Shown here piece by piece: positions 1-9,016 of a stretch of DNA of 64,000 bases. A program made the translations under genes and the position numbers. The notes beneath the pieces are model-generated. The model ran no database searches. It was not told the origin of the DNA and saw only the letters and a program-made list of their open reading frames with translations. Within the stretch, counting starts at the first letter, position 1; every line of letters starts with the position of its first letter. This DNA is from G025836975 sp049646585. GTDB taxonomy: Bacteria > Pseudomonadota > Gammaproteobacteria > Burkholderiales > Burkholderiaceae_B. Location: assembly GCA_049646585.1 (NCBI GenBank), contig JBARWC010000153.1, positions 1-64,000 of the forward strand. The letters run 5' to 3'.

Positions 1-405
1 GTGTCCGAGCGCGCGTTCAAGACCCACGGCCTGACGCCCATCGCCCGTTTCGTTTCCTTCGCCGTCAAAGGCGTGCCGCCCGAGATCATGGGCATAGGTC
101 CCAAAGAGGCCATCCCGCACGCTCTGAAGCTGGCCGGCCTTGGCCTGGACCAGATCGGCTGGATAGAGCTGAACGAAGCCTTTGCCGCCCAATCGCTGGC
201 GGTGATCCGCGACCTGGGTCTGAACCCCGACATCGTCAACCCCATGGGCGGCGCCATCGCCCTGGGCCACCCCCTGGGCGCCACCGGCGCCATACGGGCG
301 GCCACCGTCATCCACGGCATACGCCGGCGCAAGCTGGAATACGGCATGTTGACCATGTGCGTGGGCACCGGCATGGGCGCGGCCGGCATATTCCAGCGGG
401 TCTGA
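1..405 (+). CDS. Thiolase family protein, C-terminal part only (cut by window edge)
   Basis: This is the last third of an acetyl-CoA acyltransferase (thiolase), which condenses or cleaves acyl-CoA in fatty-acid or branched-acid metabolism. The visible 134 residues hold the C-terminal thiolase domain: NEAFAAQ near residue 58, the GHPLGATG loop with catalytic His near 90, and the catalytic Cys120 in CVGTGMGAAG near the end. Thiolases are about 390 residues, so the gene must begin upstream of base 1; the GTG at base 1 is only an in-frame codon. It ends 7 bases before rfbC but has no functional link with it. FadA-type beta-oxidation thiolase is more likely than PhaA, but the fragment does not decide this. 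Confidence 0.9.
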   Translation: MSERAFKTHGLTPIARFVSFAVKGVPPEIMGIGPKEAIPHALKLAGLGLDQIGWIELNEAFAAQSLAVIRDLGLNPDIVNPMGGAIALGHPLGATGAIRAATVIHGIRRRKLEYGMLTMCVGTGMGAAGIFQRV

Positions 406-412
406 CTTACGC

Positions 413-1012
413 ATGAAGGTGTTGGATACCAGGCTGCCGGGCGTCAAGCGCATCGAACCCGCCGTGCATGCCGACGATCGAGGCCATTTCCTGGAAAGCT
501 ACCAGGCCCGGCGCTATGCCGAAATGCTGGGCACGTCCGCCGACTTCGTGCAGGACAACTGCAGCCACTCACGCAAGGGCGTGCTGCGCGGCTTGCATTA
601 TCAAGTGCGGCATCCGCAGGGCAAGCTGATCCGCGTATCGCACGGCGCCGTGTTCGACGTGGCGGTGGACTTGCGCCCCGGTTCGCCCACCTTCGGTCAG
701 TGGGAAGGCCTGGTTCTGTCCGCGGAAGGCCAGCACGCGCCCGGGGCCGAGGGCACCGCGCCTTCGTCGCAGCTTTGGATACCGCCCGGTTTCGCCCACG
801 GCTTCCTGGTACTGTCCGACAGCGCCACGGTCGACTACAAATGCACCGACTACTACCACCCCGAAGATGAAACCTGCTTGCGGTGGGACGACCCCGACCT
901 GGCCATTGCATGGCCGCAAGCCGCGCCCATCTTGTCCGAACGCGATCGGCAGGGCCAGACGCTGAAAGCCCTGCGGCAGGCGGGCCGCCTGCCCATGGCG
1001 GGAAACACTTGA
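413..1012 (+). CDS. rfbC: dTDP-4-dehydrorhamnose 3,5-epimerase
   Basis: Third enzyme of dTDP-L-rhamnose synthesis: it epimerises dTDP-4-keto-6-deoxyglucose at C3 and C5 in the cytoplasm. The 199-residue cupin shows the family core QDNCSHS followed by GVLRGLHYQ, with catalytic His62, and the DYKCTDYYHP segment carrying the conserved tyrosine near 147. A short Gly/Ala/Pro-rich insertion (about residues 106-118) makes it slightly longer than the usual 180-185. It lies one base upstream of rfbD, so the two are surely co-transcribed. rfbB lies 17 kb away and rfbA is not in the window. Confidence 0.96.
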   Translation: MKVLDTRLPGVKRIEPAVHADDRGHFLESYQARRYAEMLGTSADFVQDNCSHSRKGVLRGLHYQVRHPQGKLIRVSHGAVFDVAVDLRPGSPTFGQWEGLVLSAEGQHAPGAEGTAPSSQLWIPPGFAHGFLVLSDSATVDYKCTDYYHPEDETCLRWDDPDLAIAWPQAAPILSERDRQGQTLKALRQAGRLPMAGNT

Positions 1013-1013
1013 C

Positions 1014-1886
1014 GTGAAAGTCGTCTTGACCGGCGCGGGCGGCCAGTTGGGACGCTGCCTGCAGGACAGGCGGCCGGCCGATTGGGATCTGGTCGCCTTG
1101 ACGCATGCCGACCTGGACATCACCGATGCGGCGGCCGTGGCGCGCACGCTGGGCCGCATCCGGCCCGATTGCATCATCAATGCCGCCGCTTATACCGCCG
1201 TCGACCAGGCCGAGCGGGAGCCCGATGCGGCCATGGCGGTCAATGAATCGGGTGCTGGCCATCTGGCGCGGGCCGCTTGCGACGTGGGCGCGCGATTGGT
1301 TCATATCTCGACTGACTATGTTTTCGATGGCGCCGCCGGGCGGCCTTATGCCGAGGCGGACACGGGCAATCCGCTGAATGCCTATGGGCGCAGCAAGCTG
1401 ATGGGGGAACACGCCTTGCGGCACACTTGCCCGTCCAGCCTGGTGCTGCGCACATCATGGCTGTACAGCGAATACGGCGGCAATTTCGTCAAGACCATGC
1501 TGCGCCTGGCGCGGGCCGCCGGCCCGGACGCGCAGGCCCTGGGCGTGGTCGACGACCAGTTCGGCTGCCCCACCTATGCGGGCGACCTGGCCGATGCGGT
1601 GATCAGGCTGGCCAGGCCCGACGCGGCGCCGGGCGTCTATCATTATTGCGGCGCCGACGCCGTGTCCTGGCATCAATTCGCGCAGGCCATATTCGATTGC
1701 GCCGCCCGGCTGGATGCGGGCTTCAGGCCGCCAAGGCTGGCGGCCATCCCAGCCAGCGACTATGCCGCCCTGGCCAAACGGCCGGCGTATTCCGTCTTGT
1801 CCTGCGAAAAGATCGAAGCGCTGGGCCTGCGCCGCGCCAAGCTGCGCGACGCCTTGCCCAAGGCGCTGGCTTGCCTTATTTGTTGA
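1014..1886 (+). CDS. rfbD: dTDP-4-dehydrorhamnose reductase
   Basis: Last enzyme of dTDP-L-rhamnose synthesis, reducing the 4-keto group with NAD(P)H. The extended SDR fold is clear: GAGGQLG nucleotide loop at residues 7-13, STDYVFDG near 99-106, and the catalytic Tyr124-x3-Lys128 in NAYGRSK. At 290 residues it has normal length. The start is a GTG one base after the rfbC stop. Its 3' end overlaps the convergent pgi gene by 11 bases, so no terminator fits between the two. Rhamnose made here probably feeds the O-antigen locus on the right of the window, but the window does not show this. Confidence 0.95.
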   Translation: MKVVLTGAGGQLGRCLQDRRPADWDLVALTHADLDITDAAAVARTLGRIRPDCIINAAAYTAVDQAEREPDAAMAVNESGAGHLARAACDVGARLVHISTDYVFDGAAGRPYAEADTGNPLNAYGRSKLMGEHALRHTCPSSLVLRTSWLYSEYGGNFVKTMLRLARAAGPDAQALGVVDDQFGCPTYAGDLADAVIRLARPDAAPGVYHYCGADAVSWHQFAQAIFDCAARLDAGFRPPRLAAIPASDYAALAKRPAYSVLSCEKIEALGLRRAKLRDALPKALACLIC

Positions 1887-3477
1887 ACGAGGCGCCGAAA
1901 GCCCGCACCCAGTGCGCGGTGGAGGCATCGTGCCTGGGGTCCGGATCCTTGCCCGCCAGTTCGCCCAGAATGCCTTTGGCCAATACCTTGCCGTACTCCA
2001 CGCCCCATTGATCGAAGGGGTTGATGCCCCAGACCACCGCCTGCACGAAGACCTTGTGTTCGTATAGTGCCAGCAGAGCGCCCAGCGTGTAGGGCGACAG
2101 GCGCGGCAACACGATCAGGTTCGAGGGGCGCCCCCCCGCATGCACGCGGTGGCGGGCCAGCCATTGGGCCTTCGCTTGCGGCATGCCGGCATCCAGCGAT
2201 TCCTTCAGCGCTTCTTCGTAGGTCTTGCCTTTCAGCAGCGCTTCGCGTTGCGCCAGGCAGTTGGCCAGCAGGCTTTTGTGATGCTCGGGCCAGCCGTGGT
2301 CGGCATGTTGGCAAACAATGAAATCCACCGGCGCGCCGTCACTGCCCTGATGCAGCCACTGGAAGAAGGTATGCTGCGCATCCGTGCCGGGCATGCCCCA
2401 CACGGCGGGGCCCGTGCGCACGCTCACCGGCAGCCCGGCCAGGTTCACCGACTTGCCCAGCGATTCCATTTCAAGCTGCTGGATGTAGGGCACCAGATTG
2501 GACAGGCGGAAGTCATAAGGGGCGATGTTCAGCGAGCCATAGTCCAGCACGCTGCGATTGACGACGCCCGCCAAGGCCATCTGGACAGGCGCGTTCTCGG
2601 GCAAGGGTGCCGTGGCGAAGTGGGCATCCATCGCAGCCGCGCCGGCTTGCATGCCCGCGACCACGTCGGCATTGACCGCCAGCGCGGTGGTCAGGCTGAC
2701 TGTCGACCAAAGCGAAAAACGGCCACCCACCCAGTCCCAGAACGTGAAGATATGCGCCTCGGGTACGCCCCAGGCTTTGGCGACGTCGGGCCTTGCGGTG
2801 ATGGCCACGATTTGCTCGTAGGGGTTTTCAACGCCCGAGGCCTTCAGCCATTCCAGCGCGCGCTGCCCGTTCTGCAACGTTTCGGCGGTGGTGAAGGACT
2901 TGGACGCCAGCACGATCAGCGTGTCGTGCGGGTCCAGGCCCGACAGCCCGCCCTGTATGGCGTGGCCGTCGATATTGGCCACGAAGTGCACCTGCCGCCA
3001 GGTGCCGGCATAACCGAAGGCGCTGACGGCCAGCCGCACGCCCCAGTCGCTGCCGCCTATGCCTATGTGCACGATGTTGCGCCAGCGGCGCTCCGAATCG
3101 GCCAGGCGCACGAATTCGTTCAGCCGCTGCCTTTCGGCGGCCACTTCGTCGATGGGGGCGGGCGCGCGCAGGGCCGTGTGCCAGGCCGCGCGCCCTTCGG
3201 TCACATTGGCCACGCCGCCGGACAGCAGGCGCTCGCGCATCTGTGAAAAGTTACGTGCCGCCAGCAGGGTCTCGCCGGCCTGGGTCAGGGCGGGCGAACT
3301 GTTCTGCCCGCTGATGTCCAGGTCTATGCCCGCCGCGTTCAGCACGCGCAGGCTCTGGACATGGATGCGGGACTCGGCAGCCGCCTTCTTGAAGGCCGCC
3401 CATTCGGGCATGCCGGCCAAATCGGGGAACTCGGAGGCGGAGGGCAAGGCATCGGGCAGGGGCAGTTCGCTGGCCAC
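1876..3477 (-). CDS. pgi: Glucose-6-phosphate isomerase
   Basis: Interconverts glucose-6-phosphate and fructose-6-phosphate, and so supplies sugar phosphates for the nucleotide-sugar pathways encoded around it. Signatures are the segment GGSDWGVRLA, the PGI motif DWVGGRFSLWS, and GMPGTDAQHTFFQWLHQG. I place the start at the GTG at 3477 (533 residues), because AGGA lies about six bases before it. Longer readings up to a TTG at 3540 have no such site and add residues unlike the family. The gene is convergent with rfbD, overlapping it by 11 bases, and divergent from the aldolase gene at 3646. Confidence 0.95.
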   Translation of the reverse strand: MASELPLPDALPSASEFPDLAGMPEWAAFKKAAAESRIHVQSLRVLNAAGIDLDISGQNSSPALTQAGETLLAARNFSQMRERLLSGGVANVTEGRAAWHTALRAPAPIDEVAAERQRLNEFVRLADSERRWRNIVHIGIGGSDWGVRLAVSAFGYAGTWRQVHFVANIDGHAIQGGLSGLDPHDTLIVLASKSFTTAETLQNGQRALEWLKASGVENPYEQIVAITARPDVAKAWGVPEAHIFTFWDWVGGRFSLWSTVSLTTALAVNADVVAGMQAGAAAMDAHFATAPLPENAPVQMALAGVVNRSVLDYGSLNIAPYDFRLSNLVPYIQQLEMESLGKSVNLAGLPVSVRTGPAVWGMPGTDAQHTFFQWLHQGSDGAPVDFIVCQHADHGWPEHHKSLLANCLAQREALLKGKTYEEALKESLDAGMPQAKAQWLARHRVHAGGRPSNLIVLPRLSPYTLGALLALYEHKVFVQAVVWGINPFDQWGVEYGKVLAKGILGELAGKDPDPRHDASTAHWVRAFGASFNK

Positions 3478-3645
3478 TGGTATTCCTGGTTGAGTGTATC
3501 GGGTTCTTGAATGAATGTATTGTATATACCATGGTTCCAAATATGCGAAGCCATGGTTTCAGACTGGCGAATTGAGTCCACGAAAAGCACATGCAAGAAT
3601 AGACCAATATAGGGTAGTCACGTAAAGATGCCGGAGCATATCGAT

Positions 3646-4401
3646 ATGACGAAAACGACGAATACATACAGCAAAATCGAGCACGAGACACGGGTGAACC
3701 TGGCTGCCTGCTATCGCCTGATGCCCATGTTCGGCATGAGCGATCTGGTCTACAACCACATCACGGCGCGCATACCGGGTACCGATGACGAAATACTGAT
3801 CAACCCCTACGGGTACATGTACGAGGAAATTACGGCATCCAGCCTGATCAAGATCAATCTCAAGGGCGAGATACTGGACAATCCGCATGATGATCACAGT
3901 ATTAACCAGGCCGGCTACGTCATTCATAGCGCGGTACACGGCGCCCGGCATGATGTGGGCTGCGTGATTCGTACCCATTCGCGGGCCGGCATGGCCGTGT
4001 CGGCCATGAAAGCCGGCTTGCTGCCTTTGACGCAGACGGCCATGCGATTCAAGGACATTGCTTACCATGACTACGAAAGCGTAGCCATCGACATGGACGA
4101 ACAAGCCAGGTTGGTCGCGGACTTGGGCAAGCAGGATGCGATGATATTGCGCAATCACGGGCTGCTTGTTGCTTCCGCCAGCATCGCCGAGGCCTTCAAT
4201 GCCGTCTATTGGCTGGAAATGGCATGCCGCGCGCAAGTGGACGCCCTGTCTTCGGGCATCGAGCTCACCATTCCCTCGGACGCCATCGTTGCCAAGACGC
4301 ACCGCCTTTACCAGCCCGACGTTCGCCGGCCTTTCGGCTTGATGGAGTGGCCGGCCATGCTGCGCTATCTGGACCGCCGCGACGCCAGTTATAAAGACTA
4401 A
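3646..4401 (+). CDS. Class II aldolase/adducin family protein
   Basis: A metal-dependent aldolase or decarboxylase of the fuculose-1-phosphate aldolase / RhaD / AraD superfamily. About 251 residues from the ATG at 3646, which has GGAG eight bases upstream (an ATG at 3628 is possible). Family marks: NHITARIPG, the zinc-ligand region with RTHSRAGMAVS, and RNHGLLVAS with a further histidine. The substrate cannot be read from the sequence; many members annotated this way handle non-sugar hydroxy acids. It is convergent with the TRAP transporter operon, so it may share that operon's substrate, but this is only a neighbourhood argument. Confidence 0.88.
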   Translation: MTKTTNTYSKIEHETRVNLAACYRLMPMFGMSDLVYNHITARIPGTDDEILINPYGYMYEEITASSLIKINLKGEILDNPHDDHSINQAGYVIHSAVHGARHDVGCVIRTHSRAGMAVSAMKAGLLPLTQTAMRFKDIAYHDYESVAIDMDEQARLVADLGKQDAMILRNHGLLVASASIAEAFNAVYWLEMACRAQVDALSSGIELTIPSDAIVAKTHRLYQPDVRRPFGLMEWPAMLRYLDRRDASYKD

Positions 4402-4461
4402 GCCTGCTCGTTGTCGCGTACGACGGTCGAGCCCGAGGCCGCCGTCGCACGTTTAAATGCC

Positions 4462-6120
4462 CTAGTTCAAATCCAGAGGCGGAAGCTCCAGACTTTCGCC
4501 TAATGGCGGCAGTTCGATCTTTATCTCGGCGGCGTTGATCTGGGCTGTTGAATTATCCATCTGGACCAGATCGGGAAAGACGACCAATATGCCGACCATG
4601 ATCAATTGCAGCACCACGAAGGCAATGCCAGCGCGGTAAATGTCGGCGGTCTTGATGCCCGCGATCTTCTTGCCGGTGATCTTGTCCGTATAGCTTTTGT
4701 CGGGAGTGACCGAGCGCATGAAAAACAGGGCGAAACCGAATGGCGGCGTCAGGTAGCTGGCCTGCAGGTTGACTGCCAGCATTACGCCCAACCAGATCAG
4801 ATTGATGTCCAGTGAAACCGCGGCGGGTGCAATCAGGGGGATCAGGATGAAGGCGATTTCAAAGAAGTCCAGGAAAAATCCAAGCACGAAAATAATCAGG
4901 TTGACGAGAATCAGGAAGCCGATTACGCCGCCAGGTATGGACAGCAGAAGCTCTTCGACCCATACATGCCCATTTACGCCGTAGAAAGTCAGCGCGAACA
5001 CGCGCGCGCCGATCAGGATGAACAGCACAAAGGCGGACAGGCGGGCGGTGGACTCGATAGCCTGCGATAGCAGCGAAAAACTAAGGCGCTTCTTGCCCAT
5101 GGCCAGCAATATGGCCCCCACTGCGCCCATGGCGCCGCCCTCTGTGGGCGTGGCAATACCCAGGAAGATGGTTCCCAGCACCAGGAACACCAAGGCTAGC
5201 GGCGGCACCAGCACAATGATGACGGCTTGTGCGATACGCGAAAACATCCCCAGCCCTAAATGACGGTCGGCAAGCGCCAGGCAATAGCCCGCGATCACCC
5301 CGAGGGCGGAGCCATAAATTTCCCGGTCGGCCGCCACGATGCCGGGGAAAGCCATACCGATCAAATAGTAGAAACCTACCATCGATCCCACGGTGATGCC
5401 GATCAGGGCAAACAGGGAGCGTAGGCCTATGGTGCCGTCGGCTTCGTTAAGCTGGCGGGCCTCGGGAGGCAGGGCCGGAGCTGACGCCGGGCGAATCAGC
5501 GTCATGAAGAAAACGTACAGGGCGTACAGCAGCGTAAGCACCAGTGCCGGCACCAGGGCGCCGCGATACATATCGCCCACCGAGGTGCCGAGCTGGTCGG
5601 CAAGCACGATAAGGATAATGGACGGGGGTATGATTTGCGCCAGTGTGCCCGAAGCCATGATGACGCCGGTGGCGAGGTGGCGGTCGTAGCCATAGCGCAG
5701 CATGATGGGCAGGGCGATCAAGCCCATGGAGATGACCGACGCGGCGACAACGCCGGTGGTGGCCGCCAGAAGGGCGCCGACGAAAATAACCGCGTAAGCC
5801 AGCCCGCCTCGTATGGGGCCGAACAATTGCCCTATGGTGTCGATCAGGTCTTCAGCCATGCCGGATCGTTCAAGGATCAGGCCCATCAGGGTAAAGAAGG
5901 GGATGGCCAGCAAGGTTTCATTGATCATCACCCCTAACACCCTTCCCGGCAGCGCCCCAAGGAAGTTTTCGGTGAAGAGACCGATTTCTATGCCTAGCCA
6001 GGCATAAGCCAGCCCGACGGCTGACAATGAAAACGCAACAGGGTAGCCCAGCAGCAAAAAGAATATCAGGCTGACGAACATGATCGGAGCCATGTTGTCG
6101 ATCAGGAAAGTAGTAAGCAT
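4462..6120 (-). CDS. dctM: TRAP transporter large permease subunit (DctM family)
   Basis: Forms the transport channel of a tripartite ATP-independent periplasmic transporter driven by an ion gradient. About 552 residues with a dozen or more hydrophobic segments. Typical DctM stretches are LLAIPFFTLMGLILERSG and TPPFGFALFFMRSVTP near the C-terminus. It is longer than the usual 425 residues because of an insertion with two extra hydrophobic stretches near residues 210-300, as in the larger DctM subgroup. The chosen ATG at 6120 begins with MLTTFLIDNMAPIM, right at the first membrane segment. It is 22 bases downstream of dctQ and is the last gene of the operon. Confidence 0.93.
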   Translation of the reverse strand: MLTTFLIDNMAPIMFVSLIFFLLLGYPVAFSLSAVGLAYAWLGIEIGLFTENFLGALPGRVLGVMINETLLAIPFFTLMGLILERSGMAEDLIDTIGQLFGPIRGGLAYAVIFVGALLAATTGVVAASVISMGLIALPIMLRYGYDRHLATGVIMASGTLAQIIPPSIILIVLADQLGTSVGDMYRGALVPALVLTLLYALYVFFMTLIRPASAPALPPEARQLNEADGTIGLRSLFALIGITVGSMVGFYYLIGMAFPGIVAADREIYGSALGVIAGYCLALADRHLGLGMFSRIAQAVIIVLVPPLALVFLVLGTIFLGIATPTEGGAMGAVGAILLAMGKKRLSFSLLSQAIESTARLSAFVLFILIGARVFALTFYGVNGHVWVEELLLSIPGGVIGFLILVNLIIFVLGFFLDFFEIAFILIPLIAPAAVSLDINLIWLGVMLAVNLQASYLTPPFGFALFFMRSVTPDKSYTDKITGKKIAGIKTADIYRAGIAFVVLQLIMVGILVVFPDLVQMDNSTAQINAAEIKIELPPLGESLELPPLDLN

Positions 6121-6142
6121 CGAAGCTACCTGGTGATTTTTA

Positions 6143-6730
6143 TTAAGAGCGCGGCGATGGGTCGGTGCTTGCATCCATGGCTTGGACTAGCTCGGGGACC
6201 TCATCCGGTTTGTTGTCCGGGTCTTCCAGCCGGCCGCTCAAAATAGCGATGCGCTTGATCAGCTCAGACACCGCTTGCAGGAACAGCAGGGCAAACCCGA
6301 CCAGGATCAGCATTTTCGCCGGCCAGATCGGCAGGCCCCCAGCATTGGCCGATGTTTCGCCCAGTTCCATCGATCGCATCGCAAACGGATAGCTCTCGTA
6401 GACCATCAGCAAGGTAAGCGGAATCAAGAAGAAAATGTGGCCGAACACGTCGACGAGGTCTCGTGTGCGCTTGCTGCGGCCGGCCATGAGAAGGTCGATG
6501 CGAACGTGGCCGTTTTTCAGCAATGTGTAGGAAGCGCAAAGCATGAAGACCGCGCCGAACAGATACCATTGCGCGTCCAGCCATGCGTTCGAGCTGGTGG
6601 AAAATACTTTGCGCACGACGGCATTGCCGGCGCTGATGATTACGGCCGCCAGCACCAGCCAGCCTGTGGCTTTCCCCAGGACCGTCATGAAGCGATCAAT
6701 GAATCGGCAAAATAGTAGTAGAACGCTCAT
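6143..6730 (-). CDS. dctQ: TRAP transporter small permease subunit (DctQ family)
   Basis: Small four-helix membrane partner of DctM. About 195 residues from the ATG at 6730, which has GGAGG nine bases upstream. Visible features are the membrane segment ATGWLVLAAVIISAGNAVVRK, then DAQWYLFGAVFMLCASYTLL followed by NGHVRIDLL, which is typical of DctQ. The C-terminal tail after the fourth helix is polar (EDPDNKPDEVPELVQ). It lies between dctP and dctM in the expected order and is separated from dctP by a 77-base gap holding a strong hairpin. Confidence 0.92.
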   Translation of the reverse strand: MSVLLLFCRFIDRFMTVLGKATGWLVLAAVIISAGNAVVRKVFSTSSNAWLDAQWYLFGAVFMLCASYTLLKNGHVRIDLLMAGRSKRTRDLVDVFGHIFFLIPLTLLMVYESYPFAMRSMELGETSANAGGLPIWPAKMLILVGFALLFLQAVSELIKRIAILSGRLEDPDNKPDEVPELVQAMDASTDPSPRS

Positions 6731-6768
6731 GGCTGCGGGCCTCCGCTGGTTTTGTTTATCGCTGTTGT

Positions 6769-6798
6769 CTCCCGAGCGGAATGCTTGCCGCTCGGGAG
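6769..6798 (-). other. Hairpin between dctP and dctQ
   Basis: Perfect 11-base arms, CTCCCGAGCGG (6769-6779) and CCGCTCGGGAG (6788-6798), with an 8-base loop. It begins 10 bases after the dctP stop and has no U-tract, so it is more likely an mRNA-stabilising or processing hairpin than a full terminator. Such elements commonly keep receptor mRNA more abundant than that of the membrane subunits. The role is inferred. Confidence 0.6.
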
Positions 6799-6807
6799 GA
6801 CCCTGCC

Positions 6808-7911
6808 CTAGCGGCGTAGCTCGCGAATAATGGTGCTGTCGTAGGCGAACTCCGACACCTGGTTCCACAGGCTGGCGTCTTTCTGGAATGCCTTCTGGCT
6901 GTCGTAGAACTTCTTGAAGGTCGGGTTCTTGGACGACAGCTCTTCGTAAAGCCCCATGGCGGTGTCGTAGGCTTTATCCAGCACGTCGGCGGGGAAGGCA
7001 TGCAGCTTGGCCCCGGCCGCCACCAGGCGGCGCAGCGCCGGCGGGTTCAGGACGTCGTAGCGGGCGATGCTGTCGATATTGGCCAGCGCGGCGGCCGATT
7101 GTAAGGCGGCCTGGTAGTGCTTGGGCAGCTTGTCCCATTCGGCGCTGTTGATGAAGAAGTGCTGCATCGATGTGCCGTCCCAGAAGCCGGGGTAGTAGTA
7201 GTGCGGCGCCACCTTGAACAAGCCGAGTTTCTCGTCGTCGGCCGGCCCGTTGAATTCAGCCGCGTCTATCGTGCCGCGCTCCAGCGATGGGTAGATGTCG
7301 CCAACGCCCAGTTGCTGGGGCACCGCGCCCATGCGCGTCAATACCTGGCCGCCCAGGCCGGAAATACGGATTTTCAAGCCTTTCAGGTCTTCGGCCGACT
7401 TGATCTCTTTGCGATACCAGCCACCCATCTGCGTAGTGGTATTGCCGCCGGGGAAGGCCACGACATTGAAGCCGCGATAGAAGTCCGCCAGGAGCTTCTT
7501 GCCTTCGCCATGGTAAGCCCAGGCTGTCTGCTGCCGCGTATTGAGCATGAAGGGCGCGTGCGCGCCGAAGGCGAAAGCGGTGTCCTTGCCTGTGTAGTAG
7601 TACGAGGCGGTATGGCAGATCTGGACGGTGTTGTTGACCACCGCGTCGAAGGCCTGGAGCCCGGGAACGACTTCGCCGGCGGCAAATACCTGGATCTGGA
7701 ACTTGTTGTTGGTGGACTCGGCCAGCGCCTTGGACATGACTTCCGCGCAGCCATAGAGCGTTTCGATATTCTTGGGAAAGCTCGACACCAGGCGCCAGCG
7801 GATGATGGGATCCGAGGACTGTGCAATGGCGGGGGCAGCAATCGCCGCCAGGCCGCCTGCCGCCGCGGCGGATTTAGCGGCTGTCGTGAGGAATTTACGT
7901 CTTGTCGTCAT
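6808..7911 (-). CDS. dctP: TRAP transporter substrate-binding protein (DctP family), Tat signal
   Basis: Periplasmic receptor that captures the substrate for the DctQM permease. 367 residues. The N-terminus has a twin-arginine signal (TRRKFLT, then an Ala-rich hydrophobic stretch ending APAIAQ), so it probably leaves the cell folded. The body shows the DctP pattern including NTRQQTAWAYHGEGK, GGWYRKEIKSAEDLKGLKIR and FNGPADDEKLG. AAGGAG lies seven bases before the ATG. It follows the ketopantoate-reductase-like gene at 63 bases. The receptors most like this pattern bind 2-oxo or other monocarboxylic acids, but the ligand is not evident here. Confidence 0.94.
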   Translation of the reverse strand: MTTRRKFLTTAAKSAAAAGGLAAIAAPAIAQSSDPIIRWRLVSSFPKNIETLYGCAEVMSKALAESTNNKFQIQVFAAGEVVPGLQAFDAVVNNTVQICHTASYYYTGKDTAFAFGAHAPFMLNTRQQTAWAYHGEGKKLLADFYRGFNVVAFPGGNTTTQMGGWYRKEIKSAEDLKGLKIRISGLGGQVLTRMGAVPQQLGVGDIYPSLERGTIDAAEFNGPADDEKLGLFKVAPHYYYPGFWDGTSMQHFFINSAEWDKLPKHYQAALQSAAALANIDSIARYDVLNPPALRRLVAAGAKLHAFPADVLDKAYDTAMGLYEELSSKNPTFKKFYDSQKAFQKDASLWNQVSEFAYDSTIIRELRR

Positions 7912-7974
7912 CTTCAGTCTCCTTGTCCGGCGTTATTTGGCCGGTGATTATTGGTGGTGCTAGGGTGAGCCGCT

Positions 7975-8979
7975 TTATAGCGGCTTCTTGGTCAGGCTGC
8001 GGTTCAGCCCTCTAAGTAAAGGTAAAACGAAATCTATGGCCGGGCAGGGCACCCGTGCTTCCTGCGCCAGTGCTTGCACTTGACCGACAATGGCTTCGAC
8101 TTCCAGGGGGCGGCCGGCCAGTGCGTCTTGCAGCATGGAGGGCCTCAAGCCTTTGACGGGCGGGGCTCCCCCCTCGGCGCCGCCCCGGCGCAGTTGCTCG
8201 CGGGCCGCCGCGCGTTGTGCGGAAATGTCGCAGCCTTGGGCATTTGCCACCGCAATGATCTCGTCGATCAGCGCGTCGGCCAGGGCCAGTAATTCCGGGT
8301 CTTCAGCCAGGCCGTCCACGGGCAGGCGCGTAAGCGAGCAAAGCGAATTCAGTGAAGCGTTGCGCAGCAGCTTGGCCCAGATTTCGGTGTGTATGTCGGG
8401 GCTGGCTTCGCCATTGACGCCGGATGCCTGCAACAACTGCACGGCCGCCTGAAGGCGCGGGCTGATCGAGCCGTTGGGTTCTCCAATGACCCAGCGGTTG
8501 TTGCCCAGGTGGCGCACGACGCCGGGCGCAATGACTTCGTTGGCGGAATAGACGATGCAACCCAGGGCGCGCCTCGGGTCCAGCACATTCCACAAGGCGC
8601 CATCGGGATCCAGCAAGGGCAGATGCGCGGCATGTTCACTGCCGTGCTTCCACCACCACGGGATGCCGTTGGCCGCGAAAATGGCGCAACCCTTGTCGCC
8701 CGTCAGCCGGCGTATCGCGGGTGCCGCCGCCGGCTGGCCCATTACCTTCAAGGTAACGAAGACAATGTCCTGTTCGGGCAGGTCCTCGGGCCTGTCGGTG
8801 ACGGCGGCCGGCCGCACGGTAATGGAGCCCTCGGGCGTGTCGAGCCGGATGCCGTTGGCCGCGATGGCTTCTTTTTGCGCGCCACGCGCAATGACGGATA
8901 CTTGCGCGGCATCTGCGTGACCTATGCGAGCGGCCAAATAGCCACCCACCGCTCCGGTCCCGAAAATACATACCTTCAT
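7975..8979 (-). CDS. Ketopantoate reductase-like (PanE/ApbA family) dehydrogenase
   Basis: NAD(P)H-dependent 2-oxoacid reductase of the PanE/ApbA fold. 334 residues from the ATG at 8979, with GAGGAG five bases upstream. The open frame extends far upstream, but that part only mirrors the aldehyde dehydrogenase gene. Visible: Rossmann loop FGTGAVGGYLA at the N-terminus, AANGIPWWW in the active-site region, and the C-terminal catalytic Lys/Asn segment EIWAKLLRNASLNSLCSLT. Because it sits in a transport/dehydrogenase operon rather than with panB, it is probably a 2-oxoacid reductase of that pathway and not the vitamin enzyme. A short stem (7968-7974 with 7979-7985) surrounds its stop codon. Confidence 0.88.
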   Translation of the reverse strand: MKVCIFGTGAVGGYLAARIGHADAAQVSVIARGAQKEAIAANGIRLDTPEGSITVRPAAVTDRPEDLPEQDIVFVTLKVMGQPAAAPAIRRLTGDKGCAIFAANGIPWWWKHGSEHAAHLPLLDPDGALWNVLDPRRALGCIVYSANEVIAPGVVRHLGNNRWVIGEPNGSISPRLQAAVQLLQASGVNGEASPDIHTEIWAKLLRNASLNSLCSLTRLPVDGLAEDPELLALADALIDEIIAVANAQGCDISAQRAAAREQLRRGGAEGGAPPVKGLRPSMLQDALAGRPLEVEAIVGQVQALAQEARVPCPAIDFVLPLLRGLNRSLTKKPL

Positions 8980-9016
8980 ATCCGCTCCTCGGTGAACGAC
9001 AACGTCGTCCGTCGCT

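Noticed and set aside
7968..7985. Terminator at the end of the ketopantoate-reductase-like gene
   Set aside because: A 7-base stem is present but it includes the stop codon region and has no U-tract; the operon continues with dctP 63 bases later.
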